From contig NZ_CP036246.2 in NCBI RefSeq assembly GCF_004299785.2, positions 1,612,001 through 1,676,000 of the forward strand: a stretch of DNA of 64,000 nucleotides, read 5' to 3'. Below the pieces are notes generated by a model that saw only the letters and a program-made list of their open reading frames with translations, was not told where the DNA came from and did not search any database. This DNA is from Arcobacter porcinus. GTDB lineage: Bacteria; Campylobacterota; Campylobacteria; Campylobacterales; Arcobacteraceae. Made by a program: the position numbers and the translations under genes. Positions 27,365 to 35,804 of the stretch are shown here, in pieces. Every line of letters starts with the position of its first letter. Within the stretch, counting starts at the first letter, position 1.

Positions 27365-28642
27365 TTAAAACTCAAATTCCCCAATATATGGAACTGCTCC
27401 ATATTTACCTTGGATATAGTGCTTTTCAAAATCATCACTTGCTCTTACCCCTTTAATTTCTAGCATAGAATATAAATTTGTAGAACCATATTTATCTTTT
27501 TGTGTAAACCAAATTTGCTCTCTTTTAAATATAGTTGGTTTTAAAAGATTTGTATCGTGAGTTGTAAATATTAGTTGAGCGTTGTTTTTATTTATTTTTT
27601 TATCATTAAATAGTTTGATTAAATGCTTTGTTAAAATTGGATGCAAACTACTATCTAACTCATCTATTAAAAGTATTTTTCCATTTTTTAAAGTATCTAT
27701 TACAGGTGCAGAGATTTTAAAAAATTTTTTTGTACCAAATGATTCATCTTTTTCTAATTCAAAAGTCTCAAATGCTGTAAAATTGTTTTTATCATCAAAA
27801 ACTTTATGAGAAGTATTTATACTAATAGATTTTACACCACCATTTTTTAGTATCTCTTCTTTTATAAAATCTGGTAATGGTACTTTTGAAACATCGTCAA
27901 AATGAATGTCATCTTCTTGCAAATCGATATTTTCTATCCCTATATCTGCTGTTTTTACTAGATTCACTATCTCTTTTTTGAACTCTTCATCTTCCATTTT
28001 TCTAAGTGTAAAGTTCATATAGCCGTTGCTATCTGTACCGTCTAGCATATTGAAATTTGAAAACCATTTTAAAATAGATTTTGATATAGTTGAATTTGCT
28101 AATCTATCACAAACCCATAAAAAAAGCTGATTTTGTGCAATATTTATTTTTTTGTTTGATTTATCAAAAAAGCTATAACCCTCTTTGAATTTTTGATTGT
28201 TTACATAATCTTCTTCATCTATATCTCTATAAAAAAGTTTTGCTTCTTTGCCTTTTTCATCTTCAAATAACCACTCACTATATATTGTTGTGCTATCTAG
28301 TTCAAAACCATATCTATATTTTTTTTCATCTATAAAAAAAACCATCTCAAAACTACTAGAAGACTCTTTTGTGCTAGTGTTAAGTCTAAAAGGAGAGTAT
28401 GGTAATATATCTGTAGATTGGATAATTTTGTATTTATTTAAAACTAAAGTTCTCATAAAACTCATGGCTTTTAAAATATTTGTTTTTCCACTTGCATTTG
28501 CACCATATATCACAGATGTTCTAAGTAAGTTGTAATTTCTAATAGAAAAAGAGTTTTTATCTTCTTTTGAACTATCTAGCATACTAAAAGTTGCTTTTTC
28601 TTTGATAGATAAAAAATTATTCACTGTAAATTGTAAAAACAT
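27365..28642 (-). CDS. rloA: RloA-like AAA ATPase
   Basis: This is an ABC/OLD-like ATPase of the kind that drives RloAB and related ATPase-TOPRIM defence pairs. The start MFLQFTVNNFLSIKEKATFSML is typical of the family. Walker A is YGANASGKTN (about 48-57), the signature region is kept, and Walker B is ILLIDELDSSLHP, followed by LIFTTHDTNLL. The 425-residue length is complete. Its stop meets the rloB start, so the pair was coupled, but rloB is deleted; the ATPase either now works alone or is a leftover. It follows the SLOG gene by 84 bases on the same strand. Confidence 0.87.
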   Translation of the reverse strand: MFLQFTVNNFLSIKEKATFSMLDSSKEDKNSFSIRNYNLLRTSVIYGANASGKTNILKAMSFMRTLVLNKYKIIQSTDILPYSPFRLNTSTKESSSSFEMVFFIDEKKYRYGFELDSTTIYSEWLFEDEKGKEAKLFYRDIDEEDYVNNQKFKEGYSFFDKSNKKINIAQNQLFLWVCDRLANSTISKSILKWFSNFNMLDGTDSNGYMNFTLRKMEDEEFKKEIVNLVKTADIGIENIDLQEDDIHFDDVSKVPLPDFIKEEILKNGGVKSISINTSHKVFDDKNNFTAFETFELEKDESFGTKKFFKISAPVIDTLKNGKILLIDELDSSLHPILTKHLIKLFNDKKINKNNAQLIFTTHDTNLLKPTIFKREQIWFTQKDKYGSTNLYSMLEIKGVRASDDFEKHYIQGKYGAVPYIGEFEF

Positions 28643-28726
28643 ATTATAAATCCTAATTAAATTTTAGAATTGTAGCAAAATAAACTTTATATTTGTAATT
28701 TTTTTACAAATATATGATTTATTATT

Positions 28727-29458
28727 TTAAAAACTAGCAAAAAGAGAATTGTTTTTAAAAAGTTCTAAAATATTTGCTTTGTATTTTATATTTTCATTTC
28801 CTCTATAATTTTCTACTATAAAATAGTTTTTATATTTTTGATTTATAGATAGTTTGTCATTGTAGATTTTTAAAATATCATTATTTATTAGCCACTGTTT
28901 AATCTCATTTGCTTTATTTATATTTGTATATATTTTTGACTCTTTTATTTTATTATAAATCTCTGTTTGTGTGTAGCCTGTATTTTGTTTATAAATATTT
29001 GTAATATTTTCTATATTCAACAACTCTTTATCTAAAAACCTATTTTCTAAAGTATAAAAAACTTTTAATTTTTTATTATTTGTTATTGCTCTTTTAATAT
29101 TCTCAAAACTTCCTTTGCTTTTTCCATCCCAAATCACAAAAGAATAATTACTATTCAAAGTCATAAATTCATCTTTAAAAGTCTGTTTTTCTCTTTCTCC
29201 AAAAAGATTTTTATCATAATCTACTTGTATGATTTTAAATTTATTAGAAGCTAAATTTCTAGGAGTTTCATAAATAGTGCAAATATTTATGTTTGTATAG
29301 TTTTTTTTATAAAAGTATTGTTGAATCAAAGTATCAACTCCTTTTGCATCTCCAACAAAAATTTTAAACCCTTTATCTATAATATTTTCCAAACTTTTTA
29401 TAACATCATTTGCTAAATATTTTATAGAACTTGAGCCACTTATGAAAACACTACTCAT
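28727..29458 (-). CDS. SLOG-domain protein (YspA/DUF2493-like) with C-terminal helical segment
   Basis: SLOG domains are Rossmann-like folds that bind or cleave nucleotide ligands and are common in conflict systems. The N-terminal 135 residues read FISGSSSIKYL, a strand, then FVGDAKGVDTLIQQYF (the G-x-x-x-G-x-D signature) and FVIWDGKSKGSFENIKRAI (the second Gly-rich strand with bound-phosphate Ser/Gly). The remaining 100 residues (about 150-243) look like a winged helix (TEIYNKIKES to NDILKIYNDKLSIN). It overlaps the PRTase gene by four bases (ATGA), so the two products are probably made together. I know of no exact named family for this architecture. Confidence 0.72.
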   Translation of the reverse strand: MSSVFISGSSSIKYLANDVIKSLENIIDKGFKIFVGDAKGVDTLIQQYFYKKNYTNINICTIYETPRNLASNKFKIIQVDYDKNLFGEREKQTFKDEFMTLNSNYSFVIWDGKSKGSFENIKRAITNNKKLKVFYTLENRFLDKELLNIENITNIYKQNTGYTQTEIYNKIKESKIYTNINKANEIKQWLINNDILKIYNDKLSINQKYKNYFIVENYRGNENIKYKANILELFKNNSLFASF

Positions 29459-30180
29459 ATTTTTACATCCTTTGCAACTATTAAAAAGAAATTTAATTTA
29501 TTTGTTTTATCATACAATTTCTTTAATATTGTAGCAATAGAGCTACCATTTCCCATAACATCATCTATAATTATATATTGATCACTCAATGATAACAAAC
29601 TTTCATTTAATGTATATTTTGAAGAAGAGTTTTCTACACCAGCTTTAAAAGTTTCTATACTTTTACTATCCTGTCCACCATTTTTTATAATAATATTTGC
29701 TACTTCCAAAGATGATAATTCTTTAATCTGATTTACAATTTCATCTGGAATAAGTGAACTAGATGAAATGTAAGAGAGTTTTATATTTTTGTATTTATTT
29801 ATTATTTCTTTAACATAAGTATTCATCTCATCTGCAAAAAATTTAATAAAAACTTTTCTTTCTTCTTTTTTAATTGGAGGACTTTTAAGATATTTGAGTT
29901 TATAAATCTTTTGTCCATAATTTGTAAACCTTTCATAGATATTTCCATTTGAAGAAAAAGTTTTTATCTTTGTTATAATATTGCCATTTTCTCCTATATT
30001 TTCAAATTCTTTATAAAAATCTAAAATAACACCTCGTCCTATTTCTATTTTATCGTAATAAATTTTTACAAATAAATCATCAATAGTTTCTTTTTCTATA
30101 TAACTTAAATTTGTATTGTCAATTATAGGAGTTTCTTTATTTGTATAAATGTCTATTTTGAATTTTGTAAAATCAATCAT
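29455..30180 (-). CDS. Phosphoribosyltransferase-domain protein
   Basis: Type I phosphoribosyltransferases use PRPP to make or salvage nucleotides. The C-terminal half (about 110-241) has the PRPP-binding loop IIIDDVMGNGSSIATIL, equivalent to the usual DD-x-x-x-x-G-T/S, and an upstream strand (KLSYISSSSLIPDEI). The first 110 residues do not match any domain I recognise; they are beta-rich (KIYYDKIEIGRGVILDF). It sits between a dGTPase-type gene and the coupled SLOG gene. It could generate or degrade a nucleotide signal or act as a regulator; the acceptor base is unknown. Confidence 0.75.
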   Translation of the reverse strand: MIDFTKFKIDIYTNKETPIIDNTNLSYIEKETIDDLFVKIYYDKIEIGRGVILDFYKEFENIGENGNIITKIKTFSSNGNIYERFTNYGQKIYKLKYLKSPPIKKEERKVFIKFFADEMNTYVKEIINKYKNIKLSYISSSSLIPDEIVNQIKELSSLEVANIIIKNGGQDSKSIETFKAGVENSSSKYTLNESLLSLSDQYIIIDDVMGNGSSIATILKKLYDKTNKLNFFLIVAKDVKI

Positions 30181-30223
30181 AAATTTCCTTGTGTTTAAAT
30201 AATATTATTATATAAAAGATAGT

Positions 30224-31558
30224 TTAATATCCCATTCCACTAAATTGATGAGCTAAATACGTTGCATGATTATCTGTCATTCCAACAATGTAATCTGTAA
30301 CTCTTTGATATTTTTCATATAAGGTCATATTTGATTTAGGTGAATTTTCTTCTCCCATAAGTTGTAAAACTCTTCTGTTTTTAAAACTCATTTGTTTTAT
30401 ATCTTTTTTTTCATGCAATTCATAAGTAGCTTTTATCATATTATCTAATAAAACACCCAATATATTATAAGCTCCAAGCTCTAATTCTATTTTTCTTGTT
30501 TCATTAAATACTTTTTTAGATGAAAGCTCTTTAGCAAGTTTTAATCCTGATTTTAAATTTTCATCTGTAAATAAAAATATTAAATCTTTCACATTTTCTT
30601 TTAGTAATCTTTCATAATTCTTTTCAAAAATATTCGAAGTATGATTTGCTAAATTATTTATTCCTTTAGCTATTAATTTTGAAAGTTTTTGTATTTCAGT
30701 TAAATTTTTATCATTTAAAACTTCTTCAAAAAAAAGTTTAGAAGTTAAATCTATAAATATCTTTTCTAATTCTTCAAGTCTTAATATTTTCAATTCAACA
30801 GCATCTTGAATATCAAGAAGCCCATAACATATATCATCAGCCGCTTCCATAAGATAAGAAAAAGGGTGTCTTAATATAATATCATCTTGTATTAAATTAA
30901 ACTGTTCAAAAATATTAATAATATTGCTTTTTTCACTTTGAAAAAAACTAAACTTATCTTTATTGTTTTTATCATCATTTGAAGCCCAAGGATATTTTAT
31001 CATAGTAGCAATAGTTGAAAATGTTAAACTCATTCCAACTTCAAAATTGTGTTCTATTTTAGAAACTATTCTAATGCTTTGAGCATTTCCATCAAAAGAT
31101 ATAAAATCTTTCTTTTCTTCTTCACTTAATTTTAATAAATATTTCTGATTTTCATCTTTTTTAAACCACTCTTTTATAACTTCTTCACCAGCATGTCCAA
31201 AGGGTGGATTTCCTATATCGTGTGCCAAACAAGCAGTCTGAACTATGTAAGCAACATCATAGGGATTTATATCTTTATCAAATTTATTTTTTAATATCTC
31301 ACCTGCTTTCAATCCCAAACTTCTTCCTACACTTGCAACCTCTAAACTATGAGTTAATCTATTATGAATATGGTCATTTTTTGCCAGTGGATGAACTTGA
31401 GTTTTTTTAGAAAGTCTTCTAAAAGAGTTTGAAAATATAACTCTATCATAATCTCTGTGATAGGGTGTTCTATATTCATTTTCTAATTTGTCTTCTTCTA
31501 TTTGCACAGTTCCATCTTTTATTTTATATCTTTTATTAGATAAAAGTTGTTTTTGCAT
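30224..31558 (-). CDS. HD-domain deoxynucleoside triphosphate triphosphohydrolase (dGTPase type)
   Basis: These enzymes split dNTPs into deoxynucleoside and triphosphate, with dGTP usually preferred. The 444-residue protein has [36 protein letters not shown] (metal His), [17 protein letters not shown] (the HD pair) and the last metal residue in [18 protein letters not shown]. The length is normal. It may be a plain dNTP-pool enzyme, but dGTPases are also known anti-phage effectors that starve phage replication. It leads a same-strand run with the PRTase and SLOG genes, 43 bases apart. A TATAAT-like box (31595-31590) lies upstream, and AAGGA precedes the ATG. Confidence 0.88.
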   Translation of the reverse strand: MQKQLLSNKRYKIKDGTVQIEEDKLENEYRTPYHRDYDRVIFSNSFRRLSKKTQVHPLAKNDHIHNRLTHSLEVASVGRSLGLKAGEILKNKFDKDINPYDVAYIVQTACLAHDIGNPPFGHAGEEVIKEWFKKDENQKYLLKLSEEEKKDFISFDGNAQSIRIVSKIEHNFEVGMSLTFSTIATMIKYPWASNDDKNNKDKFSFFQSEKSNIINIFEQFNLIQDDIILRHPFSYLMEAADDICYGLLDIQDAVELKILRLEELEKIFIDLTSKLFFEEVLNDKNLTEIQKLSKLIAKGINNLANHTSNIFEKNYERLLKENVKDLIFLFTDENLKSGLKLAKELSSKKVFNETRKIELELGAYNILGVLLDNMIKATYELHEKKDIKQMSFKNRRVLQLMGEENSPKSNMTLYEKYQRVTDYIVGMTDNHATYLAHQFSGMGY

Positions 31559-31650
31559 TTTGTTTCCTTGTAAATTAAATTTATATTAAATTATACAAAT
31601 TTTTTATAAATATATTATGATATATTGTGGTAAAGTTATACTTTATTCTC

Positions 31651-31687
31651 ATATAAATAAAATATAATAATTTTATTTTATTTATAT
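31651..31687. repeat. 13-bp perfect AT inverted repeat
   Basis: ATATAAATAAAAT (31651-31663) and ATTTTATTTATAT (31675-31687) are perfect complements with an 11-base loop. It is 93 bases upstream of the dGTPase start and could be a terminator-like hairpin or an operator. All bases are A/T, so chance symmetry is more likely than for a mixed sequence. Confidence 0.4.
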
Positions 31688-31803
31688 GGGATATATTGGC
31701 TTGTATTTATACTGAAGTAGCTCTTTTTTGTAATTTTATAATTTGTCTAAACATAAAAATTGATTTAACAATTTCTATAAATATTAAAGTACAAGGAGTA
31801 ATT

Positions 31804-31866
31804 ATGACATTATTAGAGTTTCAATGGGGTGTGTTGTGTGGGGGAATGGTTTCCAATCCACGTTGA
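31804..31866 (+). other. Possible 20-residue leader peptide
   Basis: An ATG six bases after AAGGAG opens a 20-codon frame (MTLLEFQWGVLCGGMVSNPR) ending at TGA. No gene follows on the plus strand; the next gene, FRG, is convergent. The strong ribosome site is the main support. It may instead be part of a structured RNA. Confidence 0.35.
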
Positions 31867-31947
31867 ATAACTACTTCGATAGTATAAATCTTGCTAATTT
31901 TTACCAATAACGACACACAGAGAAGTTCAATTCTTCTCACCCACACC
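31828..31947 (+). ncRNA. Possible structured RNA with complementary GU/CA ends
   Basis: GTGTGGG (31836-31842) pairs with CCCACAC (31940-31946), and GGTGTG (31828-31833) could also pair with the 3' CACACC. The interval between holds ACTA-CTTCGA-TAGT and the hairpin GAGAAG-TTCAATT-CTTCTC (about 31920-31938). The GC-rich ends stand out in a very AT-rich neighbourhood. The pairing is seen; expression and function are inferred. Confidence 0.3.
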
Positions 31948-31956
31948 AAAATTCAA

Positions 31957-33033
31957 CTATTTAGCAAACTGTGGAGCTGTAAATCTAAATCTTACTTTAG
32001 ACATAGTTTCATCAAATTTTCTTTCCCAATATAAAACATCAGTATCTAATAAATTATCCCAACATAAATCATTTTTTTCAATAATTTCAATTTTTAAACT
32101 ATCTAAAGTTTCATCTTTTTTTAATGTTTTTCCACTCCAACTTTTAAATCTTTCTAAAGCTTTATCTATTTGTTTTTGAGTAAAAGAGTTTAATTTACTA
32201 CATTCATTAGCTAAATCAGCAGCACTATCATCTGGGAAAAGTGTTTTTCCTTCATCAAACATTTTCCATATTTTTCTAGATTGAGAAATAGAGTGTTTAA
32301 AATAGTATTTTTGAACTCCATTAACAGTATCCAAATTTGTATCCTTTGAAACTTTTAAAATATTTGCTCTTTGCTGTTCTGGTCGAGGTAATGGTTGCCA
32401 TCCTAGATAATCTATTTCTACATCGCTTTTGAAATAAGGTGGTGTCATAAAAAGTTCATAAATTCTATATATTACTCCTGCTTTTTGAATATTACCTATT
32501 GGATGATATTTTCCATTTTCATATTTACAAGTAGCAAAAAAACAAGCAACATCAAAATTGTTTGTTATATCCAAATAATCTGTATGTAAACCATAGTGCT
32601 GTGCTATTCCTGTAAGATTTATACTTAATGGATTATCATATATTGAAATTGAGCTAGAAAGCATTACGAAAGGATGAGTTTCTAAAAGCTCTTCAAATGC
32701 AATAGTCCTACAAATATTTAAAAATTGTTCTTCTTCTGTTTTACATCTATCTAAAGTAGTTTTGCAAACTCCAAAGTCTTCATTTTGTCCTCTATAATGA
32801 GTCATAGTAAATTCAACACCACTTCTAAGTTTAACATAGCCATCTTTCCCAACTACTGGATATAAAGCTTCCATATCATAAAAGACTATTCCACTAGCAT
32901 CACCATTATGTGTAAATTGTCTACCAGTATTTATAGTCTGTATTTTAAGTTTTTGTTTTAAAGATTTTAAAGTTGGGTAAAAAATCATAAATCTACTTTC
33001 ATAATATTTTTTAGTTTTTATAGTAATTTGCAA
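31957..33033 (-). CDS. FRG-domain protein
   Basis: FRG domains (named for a Phe-Arg-Gly motif) are found in phage, plasmid and defence-island proteins of unknown activity. Here the core reads THYRGQNEDFG and AQHYGLHTDYLDITNNFDVACFFA, matching the second conserved segment (H-Y-G-x-x-T-x-x-L-D). The protein is 358 residues from a TTG at 33033. No clear ribosome site precedes it, so ATG at 32985 is also possible. The C-terminal 90 residues are helical without a known motif. It is 46 bases downstream of the 691-residue nuclease-like gene, same strand, likely co-transcribed. Confidence 0.75.
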   Translation of the reverse strand: MQITIKTKKYYESRFMIFYPTLKSLKQKLKIQTINTGRQFTHNGDASGIVFYDMEALYPVVGKDGYVKLRSGVEFTMTHYRGQNEDFGVCKTTLDRCKTEEEQFLNICRTIAFEELLETHPFVMLSSSISIYDNPLSINLTGIAQHYGLHTDYLDITNNFDVACFFATCKYENGKYHPIGNIQKAGVIYRIYELFMTPPYFKSDVEIDYLGWQPLPRPEQQRANILKVSKDTNLDTVNGVQKYYFKHSISQSRKIWKMFDEGKTLFPDDSAADLANECSKLNSFTQKQIDKALERFKSWSGKTLKKDETLDSLKIEIIEKNDLCWDNLLDTDVLYWERKFDETMSKVRFRFTAPQFAK

Positions 33034-33079
33034 GTTTATAAAATATTTTCAAAACAGACTTCTTTGCTCTAAATTTAGT

Positions 33080-35155
33080 TTATTTTTTATAAGATTTTAT
33101 ATACTTAGTATAGTCATATATATGCAATATATTATCAACATTCATACTAGTTTGCACTAAAGTCTTTAAAATATCAATAAAATCATCATCTCTATATTTC
33201 TCTACTACTAGTTCTAAAGGCAGAAAAAGTGTTTGATTTAAAGAAACTCTAATATCATAATCTTTAGATAGTTCATCTATGATTTTTTGTAATTTGTCTA
33301 AATACTCATTTGCTTTATTAAAATCACTTTTTTCTTCTTTTACATTAAATCTTAAATCAATTATTTCAAGCAACATAGTTTTTGTTAAATTATTCATAAT
33401 ATTAAACCAATTATTTGTAGATATTGAGATTTTAACTATATTTTCATTATTGTATTTTAACTCTTTTTTATCGTTAAATACAATATTTTTATATTTTCTT
33501 ATATTTTTTTCATGTCTAAATAGTTGTAGTTGTGAATGAACAAAAGATAAAGCCAAATCTTTCAAAATATATGAATCTGATCCATTAAAAGCTTTAGCTG
33601 TTAGATACTTGTTTTTACTTTCAAAAAATATTATGTCTTTTTCTAGTTTTAAAGCTAAATCACTTTCTGGATTTTCATTTTTTGGTGGAGAATAGTTTCC
33701 TGAAAACATTTTATAATTGTGTTTATTCTTTATCCTTTCAAAGATATTTACAAGTAGGCTTTCTGCATTAATGCCTATTTTTTGATTTATATCTTTATCT
33801 ATTTCTTGTCTTATTTTTTCTACTAAAGAGTTATAAAAATTCATTTTAAAATATTTAAACCCAATTATTAAATATATATTTTTATGTTTTATAATTGGAT
33901 TCATAGCAAAAAGATTTGTAGATTGTTCTAAGCTATTTAAAGATGAATAATTAATATTTACAAGATTTGAGTCTATAGAATAGAAATCTAAGATTTTTAA
34001 ATTGAAAGGGAAAGGTTCATTTTTTTCTATTTTTATAATATTACAATTGCATTTATCCACAAAAATGAAAAAATCTATAAAATTTTCTATAGTAAATCCA
34101 AGCTTCTCTAAAAAGAGTTTTTCACATATACTTGGTTTTACAATATTTTCTATATATTCTATTAAAACTGTAGTTTTTAGTTCATAGATTGGATAAAAAT
34201 TTGTATATAAAATTTGATTACTTAGATGCTTAAGTATTCTTGTATGTGGTATATTTATTAATGAAAATTTATCTTCCTTTAACTGATATAATCCAATAAA
34301 AGAACTTAATAAATTTTTAATATTTATAATCTTTTTTATATCTTTATTTTTATATTTTGATTTTGAAATATTTTTTATTAAAATATTTATAATATATTTG
34401 TATGGTATAGTATACTCTAAATTGTTTCTTTTTTTATTTTCTTTATATAGCTCTAAAATGAAGTCTATAAAAAAATACAAATCGATATGGACTAGTTTTT
34501 TTTCTATCTTTTGAACTATTCTATCTTCTTGTCCTTTTTTAAAAATAACTACTCCATCTATAATCTCTAATTTTTCTTTTAGTTTTTGTTCTATAATATT
34601 TTTATTATCTACTAATCTATGTAAGAAATTAAAATCAGGATTATTTGAATAACTCTCACAACACATATTAAAATCCGAATTATGCATCAAATTTAATAAA
34701 TAAATTTTTTTTATTAAATTTTTCCAAAAAATAATATTTTGAAAAGAAACAATATTTCCATTTTTACAAATTCCATAGTAGATTAGAGCATTTGAGATAG
34801 AAAAATAAAACTTTGCGTCTTTCTTTGAGAATATTTTTAATAGATAATTTATTTCGATTTGCTTTGAAATATCTCTTAATATTTGTAAATTCATAAAAAA
34901 TTCATCTTTAAAAGAAAAAATAAACTCTTTTATATGCTCTTGATAAGATTCTTTTAAAAGTAAATAGTGTATTTTTTCAGAATCTTTTTTATAAATATTT
35001 AAATCAGGCTCACTATCTTTAAGTATTTTTAGTAGCAAATTAATTTCATTTTCCGTATTTATGTTTTTTAAATTATCAAATAAATCTCTGTGTTCAATTA
35101 GAACTTCATTTACTAAAGCAATAAAAAGGTTTGTATTATTTTTTCTTATACTCAT
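33080..35155 (-). CDS. Large helical protein with C-terminal PD-(D/E)XK-like nuclease motif
   Basis: I do not recognise a family. The 691 residues are Lys/Asn/Ile-rich and mostly helical, with no membrane segment. Near residues 495-520 the sequence ENPESDLALKLEKDIIFF is followed directly by ESKNKYLT. An Asp, a beta strand, then E-S-K is the arrangement of the PD-(D/E)XK nuclease core (D...ExK), with a helix bearing a possible Glu before it (GINAESLLVNIFERI). I infer a nuclease domain. Codon use is even more AT-rich than the flanking genes, suggesting transfer. It lies upstream of the FRG gene, within the defence-like island. An alternative is a non-catalytic protein with a chance motif. Confidence 0.6.
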   Translation of the reverse strand: MSIRKNNTNLFIALVNEVLIEHRDLFDNLKNINTENEINLLLKILKDSEPDLNIYKKDSEKIHYLLLKESYQEHIKEFIFSFKDEFFMNLQILRDISKQIEINYLLKIFSKKDAKFYFSISNALIYYGICKNGNIVSFQNIIFWKNLIKKIYLLNLMHNSDFNMCCESYSNNPDFNFLHRLVDNKNIIEQKLKEKLEIIDGVVIFKKGQEDRIVQKIEKKLVHIDLYFFIDFILELYKENKKRNNLEYTIPYKYIINILIKNISKSKYKNKDIKKIINIKNLLSSFIGLYQLKEDKFSLINIPHTRILKHLSNQILYTNFYPIYELKTTVLIEYIENIVKPSICEKLFLEKLGFTIENFIDFFIFVDKCNCNIIKIEKNEPFPFNLKILDFYSIDSNLVNINYSSLNSLEQSTNLFAMNPIIKHKNIYLIIGFKYFKMNFYNSLVEKIRQEIDKDINQKIGINAESLLVNIFERIKNKHNYKMFSGNYSPPKNENPESDLALKLEKDIIFFESKNKYLTAKAFNGSDSYILKDLALSFVHSQLQLFRHEKNIRKYKNIVFNDKKELKYNNENIVKISISTNNWFNIMNNLTKTMLLEIIDLRFNVKEEKSDFNKANEYLDKLQKIIDELSKDYDIRVSLNQTLFLPLELVVEKYRDDDFIDILKTLVQTSMNVDNILHIYDYTKYIKSYKK

Positions 35156-35171
35156 AAAATATATATTATCT

Positions 35172-35804
35172 TTACTTAACTAAACACTCCATTAACTCAT
35201 TTACACTATTTTTATTTATAACTTTTAAATTTTTATCAAAAATACCAAATCCATAAGAAACTCCAATAAAATCTATATTGTTTTCTTTTGCTCCAATAAA
35301 ATCACTTATACTATCCCCAATTAAAACGGTATTTGATGTATCCGATTTCAATTCATCAATACAAATTTTTACGATATCACTTTTGGTTAATCTATTCTCA
35401 AAATCTGCACCTTGAATAAAATCACAATATTTATCTATCTTAAAATGAGATAATAACATTTTTGCATAATCATCTCTTTTATATGTTGCAATAGCAATCT
35501 TTTTGTTATTTTCTCTTAATAAATCTAGTAATTCAAAAATTCCATCATATACTTTTGCTTTTAGCAAATACTTATTCTTATAAATTTCTCGAAAATAATT
35601 AGAAATTTCAATAGATTTTTCATCTGTTAAATTATAAGTTTTTTTAAAAGATTTAATTACTGGTGGACCAATAAATGACTTTTTAATTTCCATACTCAAC
35701 GGAGTTAAGTTAAAAAAATCTATTGTATCATCTATACTACAAACTAAACCTTCAGATGTATCCATCAAAGTTCCATCAAGGTCAAATAAAACAGTTTTAT
35801 ACAT
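35172..35804 (-). CDS. HAD-superfamily phosphatase (Gph-like)
   Basis: HAD phosphatases remove phosphate from small metabolites through an Asp nucleophile. The motifs are VLFDLDGTLMDTSEG (motif I, about 5-19), IAIATYKR (motif II Thr), and VLIGDSISDFIGAKENN (motif IV acidic pair) with a cap domain between (about 20-85). The 210-residue length suits phosphoglycolate-phosphatase-like enzymes. Its ATG lies inside the aldolase gene's end (8-base overlap), so it belongs to the glycan operon; the substrate is likely the phosphorylated product of the aldolase, by analogy with Kdo-8-phosphate phosphatase. It is the last gene of the operon. Confidence 0.83.
   Translation of the reverse strand: MYKTVLFDLDGTLMDTSEGLVCSIDDTIDFFNLTPLSMEIKKSFIGPPVIKSFKKTYNLTDEKSIEISNYFREIYKNKYLLKAKVYDGIFELLDLLRENNKKIAIATYKRDDYAKMLLSHFKIDKYCDFIQGADFENRLTKSDIVKICIDELKSDTSNTVLIGDSISDFIGAKENNIDFIGVSYGFGIFDKNLKVINKNSVNELMECLVK

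Larger units (their letters stand above)
31559..31956. other. 398-base spacer between dGTPase and FRG genes
   Basis: The spacer is unusually long for this window. It contains the dGTPase -10 box (31590-31595), a 13-bp AT palindrome (31651-31687), a possible 20-codon leader ORF on the plus strand (31804-31866) behind a strong AAGGAG site, and after it G/T-rich and C/A-rich complementary segments plus a GAGAAG/CTTCTC hairpin. I find no tRNA and no repeat array. Confidence 0.6.

Noticed and set aside
26823-28642. A PARIS (AriA-AriB) defence system
   Set aside because: The second gene matches RloB (SNDCFEIWYLLHF), not the DUF4435 AriB family; the ATPase is RloA-like.
31559-31956. A tRNA, CRISPR array or attachment site in the long spacer
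   Set aside because: There is no cloverleaf with a TTCGA-type arm in place, no repeated unit and no matching direct repeat elsewhere in the window.
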